From Kitasatospora sp. NBC_01287 (lineage in GTDB: Bacteria > Actinomycetota > Actinomycetes > Streptomycetales > Streptomycetaceae), in NCBI RefSeq assembly GCF_026340565.1, contig NZ_JAPEPB010000002.1, positions 124,001-188,000 on the forward strand: DNA of 64,000 nucleotides, given 5' to 3'. This document shows, in pieces, positions 61,633 to 64,000 of the stretch. Positions within the stretch are counted from its first letter, which is position 1; the number at the start of each line of letters is the position of its first letter. Both the position numbers and the translations under genes were made by a program. A model generated the notes under the pieces. The model worked only from the letters and a program-made list of their open reading frames with translations, ran no database searches and was not told the DNA's origin.

Positions 61633-62247
61633 TCAGCTCCTTTGCTGCGGGAACGCGATGGCTTCTGCGCTGGCAGCGGTTGCGTGGGCGTGTTGGACGA
61701 GGGCGGTCAGGGAGCTCATCGCGGTGCCGTGCTGCGTTATGTCGGCCGTGATGAGGGGGATGCGCGGGTCGTTCAGGTGCAGGGCCCGGCGGACGGTTGC
61801 CTTGGTGCCGGGCCACGCGGGGCCGGGCTCGTTGATGACCGCGGCCAGTGGGATGCGGCGCCGGTGGAGGTATTCGGTCGTGGCCAGGGAGGAGGCCGGA
61901 TTGTGGGGGTCGGCGACGACGAGTGCGGCGTCGGCGGCGCACAGCAGCTCTTCCCAGCGGAACCACAGCCGCTCCTCGTCAGGGACGGCGAAGAGCGTCA
62001 CAGCTGCCCGCTCCAGGGCGATGCGGCCCAGGCTGAGCGTCACCGTGGCATCGGGGTCCTCGCTCAGGCCGCTGCCGGGGGCGGTGACGCTCAGCAGCTC
62101 CGTGACCGGTCGCAGCGGGTTATCGCTCAGGGCGGTGGCCAAGGTGTGCGCGGTGCCGGGCGGGCCGGCCACGAGGACCGCCAGGGACGGGCGCGGGTCG
62201 AGCAGCAGGCACTCGCCGCTGGGTGGGGACGGGTGGAGGGATGGCAC
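61633..62247 (-). CDS. CvnD-like GTPase relative without P-loop Lys
   Basis: A 204-residue protein resembling the small GTP-binding protein of streptomycete conservons. VLVAGPPGTAHTLATALSDN stands at the P-loop, TVTLSLGRIALERAAVTLFA resembles the MDFGRI switch region, VPDEERLWFRWEELLCAADA corresponds to GTPGQxRFWFMWDDL, and PLAAVINEPGP to the N(K/x)xD area. The P-loop G-K-T is replaced by A-H-T and the NKxD is absent, so GTP binding is doubtful. It lies in a coupled operon with a GS-like ligase and a MurC-like protein, without the other conservon genes. Confidence 0.72.
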   Translation of the reverse strand: MPSLHPSPPSGECLLLDPRPSLAVLVAGPPGTAHTLATALSDNPLRPVTELLSVTAPGSGLSEDPDATVTLSLGRIALERAAVTLFAVPDEERLWFRWEELLCAADAALVVADPHNPASSLATTEYLHRRRIPLAAVINEPGPAWPGTKATVRRALHLNDPRIPLITADITQHGTAMSSLTALVQHAHATAASAEAIAFPQQRS

Positions 62248-62298
62248 CGGGTGTCTTCCTGAGTCGTCGGTCGGAAAGGGGGTGACAGCGCCAGGTCG

Positions 62299-63705
62299 TC
62301 ATGCCTGGTCGAAGCCGCGCTGAACTTCCAGGTCGCTGACGTGCTGCTCGTGGAAGCGAAGCTCGGCGTCGGCGGCCAGCGCGTAGTGGGCGATGACCTT
62401 CTCGCCGAACAGCTCGACGGCCAGGGCGCTGTGTTCGAACGCGTCAACGGCTTCACCGAGCGACAGCGGCACGCACGGGGCGGCGGTCTGCCGGTAGGCG
62501 TCACCGGACACCGGCGCCGGCGGCGCCAGGTGCTCCTCGATCCCCCAGCGGGCGGCTGCCGCGGCCGCGGCCACCAGCAGGTAGGGGTTGGCGTCCGCGC
62601 CGGGCAGCCGCACCTCCAGGTGAAGGCCCGGGCCGTGCCCGACCACCCGCACCGCACACGTGCGGTTGTCGCGGCCCCAGGCGAACCTCGTCGGCGCGAA
62701 CGAGTACGGCCGGTAGCGCTTGTAGGAGTTGACGTACGGCGCGAGGAGAGGCATCAGATCCGGGAACGCGCCGAGCAGGCCGGCCACCACGTGCTGACCG
62801 AGCGGCGACAGCTCCTCGGGGCGGTCCGGGTGGGCGAGCACCGGCCGGTCCTCCCGCCACAGCGACAGGTGCAGATGGAGCCCGGCACCTGTCGAGTCGT
62901 CGGGCGCAGCCATGAACGTCGCGGCCATGTGCTGCCGGGCGGCGAGCGCGCGAGCGGCCTCCTTGAACAGCACGTGCTGCTCGCACGCCGCCGTCGCATC
63001 CCCGTACGGGAAGGTGACCTCCAGCTGGCCAGGGGCGCCTTCGGCCTTGACGGCCTCCACCGGCAGCCCGGCGCCTTCCAGCGCGGAGGTCAGACGCGCG
63101 AGGTACTGGGCCACCTTCTCCGGCAGGTCGAAGGCGTAGTCCCGCCCCGGGCCGGTCACTGGCAGCAGGGTGCGCACCCTCGCACCCTGCTGCGCCGCCT
63201 GGTCCTCGTCCGAGGCGTGGTAGACGACGAACTCGCTCTCCAATCCGACCCTGATCTCCAGGCCCTGGCCGGCCAGCGCCGCGAGCTGCTCGCGCAGCAC
63301 CGTGCCCGGCGCGACCGGCAGGCGCTGCCCGGTGGCATCCAGTGGATCGGCGAGCACCAGCGCGGTGTGCGGCACCCATGGCACTACCCGCGCCGTGCGG
63401 GCGTCAGGGGCCAGACGCACATCCGGGTAGCCGTCGCGCCACCAGCTCTCGGCCGCCACCATGCCCAGGTCAGTGGCCAGCAGGTACCCGCAGCCTTCCA
63501 TGTGCATCGTGTCGTCCAGCAGCCGCTCCACGACGCCCGCCGTCGGGAAGGTCTTGCCGCGCAGCCGGCCCTGCAGGTCGATGGTCGCGATCCGTACCTG
63601 CCGGACCTCGTCGATCCGCACCGCCTCACGGAACTGGGTCGGCGTCAGCAGGCCGCGAAACTGGGCACCCGTGCCCAGCGTGGGCATCGGTGCGGTGGTC
63701 ATCAT
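62299..63705 (-). CDS. Glutamine synthetase-like gamma-glutamyl ligase (GlnA/PuuA type)
   Basis: A 468-residue enzyme of GS class I shape. VGLESEFVVY and GAPGQLEVTFPYGDA carry metal-binding Glu residues, GAGLHLHLSLWRE has the nucleotide/metal His, RYRPYSFAPTRFAWGRDNRT holds the ATP/glutamate Arg, and LEVRLPGADANPYLL is the last signature. Catalytic residues appear intact. Family members ligate Glu to ammonia, polyamines, anilines or other amines. The ATG overlaps the stop of the upstream APC permease gene (ATGA), so uptake and gamma-glutamylation of one amine substrate are probably linked. Confidence 0.9.
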   Translation of the reverse strand: MMTTAPMPTLGTGAQFRGLLTPTQFREAVRIDEVRQVRIATIDLQGRLRGKTFPTAGVVERLLDDTMHMEGCGYLLATDLGMVAAESWWRDGYPDVRLAPDARTARVVPWVPHTALVLADPLDATGQRLPVAPGTVLREQLAALAGQGLEIRVGLESEFVVYHASDEDQAAQQGARVRTLLPVTGPGRDYAFDLPEKVAQYLARLTSALEGAGLPVEAVKAEGAPGQLEVTFPYGDATAACEQHVLFKEAARALAARQHMAATFMAAPDDSTGAGLHLHLSLWREDRPVLAHPDRPEELSPLGQHVVAGLLGAFPDLMPLLAPYVNSYKRYRPYSFAPTRFAWGRDNRTCAVRVVGHGPGLHLEVRLPGADANPYLLVAAAAAAARWGIEEHLAPPAPVSGDAYRQTAAPCVPLSLGEAVDAFEHSALAVELFGEKVIAHYALAADAELRFHEQHVSDLEVQRGFDQA

Positions 63706-64000
63706 ACGACCTCGGCTTCAAGCTCGGCCATCGCCCGGTCGGCGACCGGGATGCTGTAGCGCGGGCCAGCCACCCGGTAGCTGACCTCCGCGCCGACCAG
63801 AACCACCACCAAGGCGATGCCGGCGTAGTTGAAGGAGTCGACGGTCACCGGGGATACCTGCGGCAGGCAGAACAGCAGCGTCACGCAGGCGACCCACACC
63901 ACGGCCACGACACCGATCGGCTTGCTCCAGCGGCCCAGGCTCCACGGACCGGGCCGAAAGCGCCGCCCCGCACGCAGACGCAGGAACACCGGGATCGCGA
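63702..64000 (-). CDS. C-terminal end of an APC-type amino acid/amine permease (partial)
   Basis: The gene runs off the right end of the window. The visible 99 residues have two membrane helices (PIGVVAVVWVACVTLLFC, then DSFNYAGIALVVVLVGAEVSY) that match the last two helices of APC-superfamily permeases, followed by an acidic tail (MAELEAEVV). Its TGA overlaps the ATG of the glutamine-synthetase-like gene, so it is the first visible gene of that operon. Confidence 0.8.
   Translation of the reverse strand, partial: AIPVFLRLRAGRRFRPGPWSLGRWSKPIGVVAVVWVACVTLLFCLPQVSPVTVDSFNYAGIALVVVLVGAEVSYRVAGPRYSIPVADRAMAELEAEVV

Overview
This is very GC-rich actinobacterial DNA. Short SD-led and leaderless genes, GTG/TTG starts, twin-arginine and lipoprotein exports, a SpoIIE-type phosphatase, a DUF5753 protein and a conservon-like GTPase relative all point to a Streptomycetaceae chromosome (Streptomyces, Kitasatospora or Streptacidiphilus; the genus cannot be fixed from sequence alone).

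1-39.3 kb is a mosaic of ordinary accessory chromosome genes. It starts with the tail of a DsbD-N-like protein and an alpha/beta hydrolase divergent from its probable regulator. An efflux pump plus flavin monooxygenase pair is controlled by a divergent TetR protein. nadE, a sugar/NAD epimerase, and a DeoR-DUF4406-Nudix operon follow. Next comes a TetR-controlled amine/peptide module: a Tat-exported flavin amine oxidase, an amidohydrolase and a five-gene oligopeptide ABC transporter, with the same 31-bp palindrome in front of both transcription units. Then come three small membrane/CMD genes, an FtsX-type ABC exporter, a second flavin monooxygenase, a multi-domain SpoIIE phosphatase, an AraC-type regulator, a VOC protein, a class II UvrA and a GNAT-OsmC-pirin operon.

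39.3-58.4 kb is a genomic island rich in orphan genes and defence functions. Its left part has large perfect palindromes, three orphan genes and the 3' end of a tRNA gene (probably tRNA-Thr) that looks like an attachment-site scar. A DUF6119 (TIGR04141) gene follows, split by a 1,484-bp IS3-family element. Divergent from it is a tightly coupled series: an HTH-fused, motif-altered N6-adenine methylase, then hsdM, hsdS, hsdR and a Ser/Thr kinase-TPR protein. A DUF6615 putative nuclease faces this series, and a 1,805-bp IS5-like element carrying a passenger gene closes the island. This block is the best candidate for an under-described defence system.

58.4-64 kb returns to chromosomal genes on the minus strand: a Nudix hydrolase, a DUF5753 protein without its HTH, and an operon running from an APC permease through a glutamine-synthetase-like ligase and a P-loop-less CvnD-like protein to a frameshifted, P-loop-less MurC-like ligase.

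Two patterns recur at small scale. At least ten genes have a short tandem or direct repeat laid over or beside their TGA stop codon. Many genes have a TANNNT -10 box 6-8 nt before the start codon, which predicts leaderless mRNAs.
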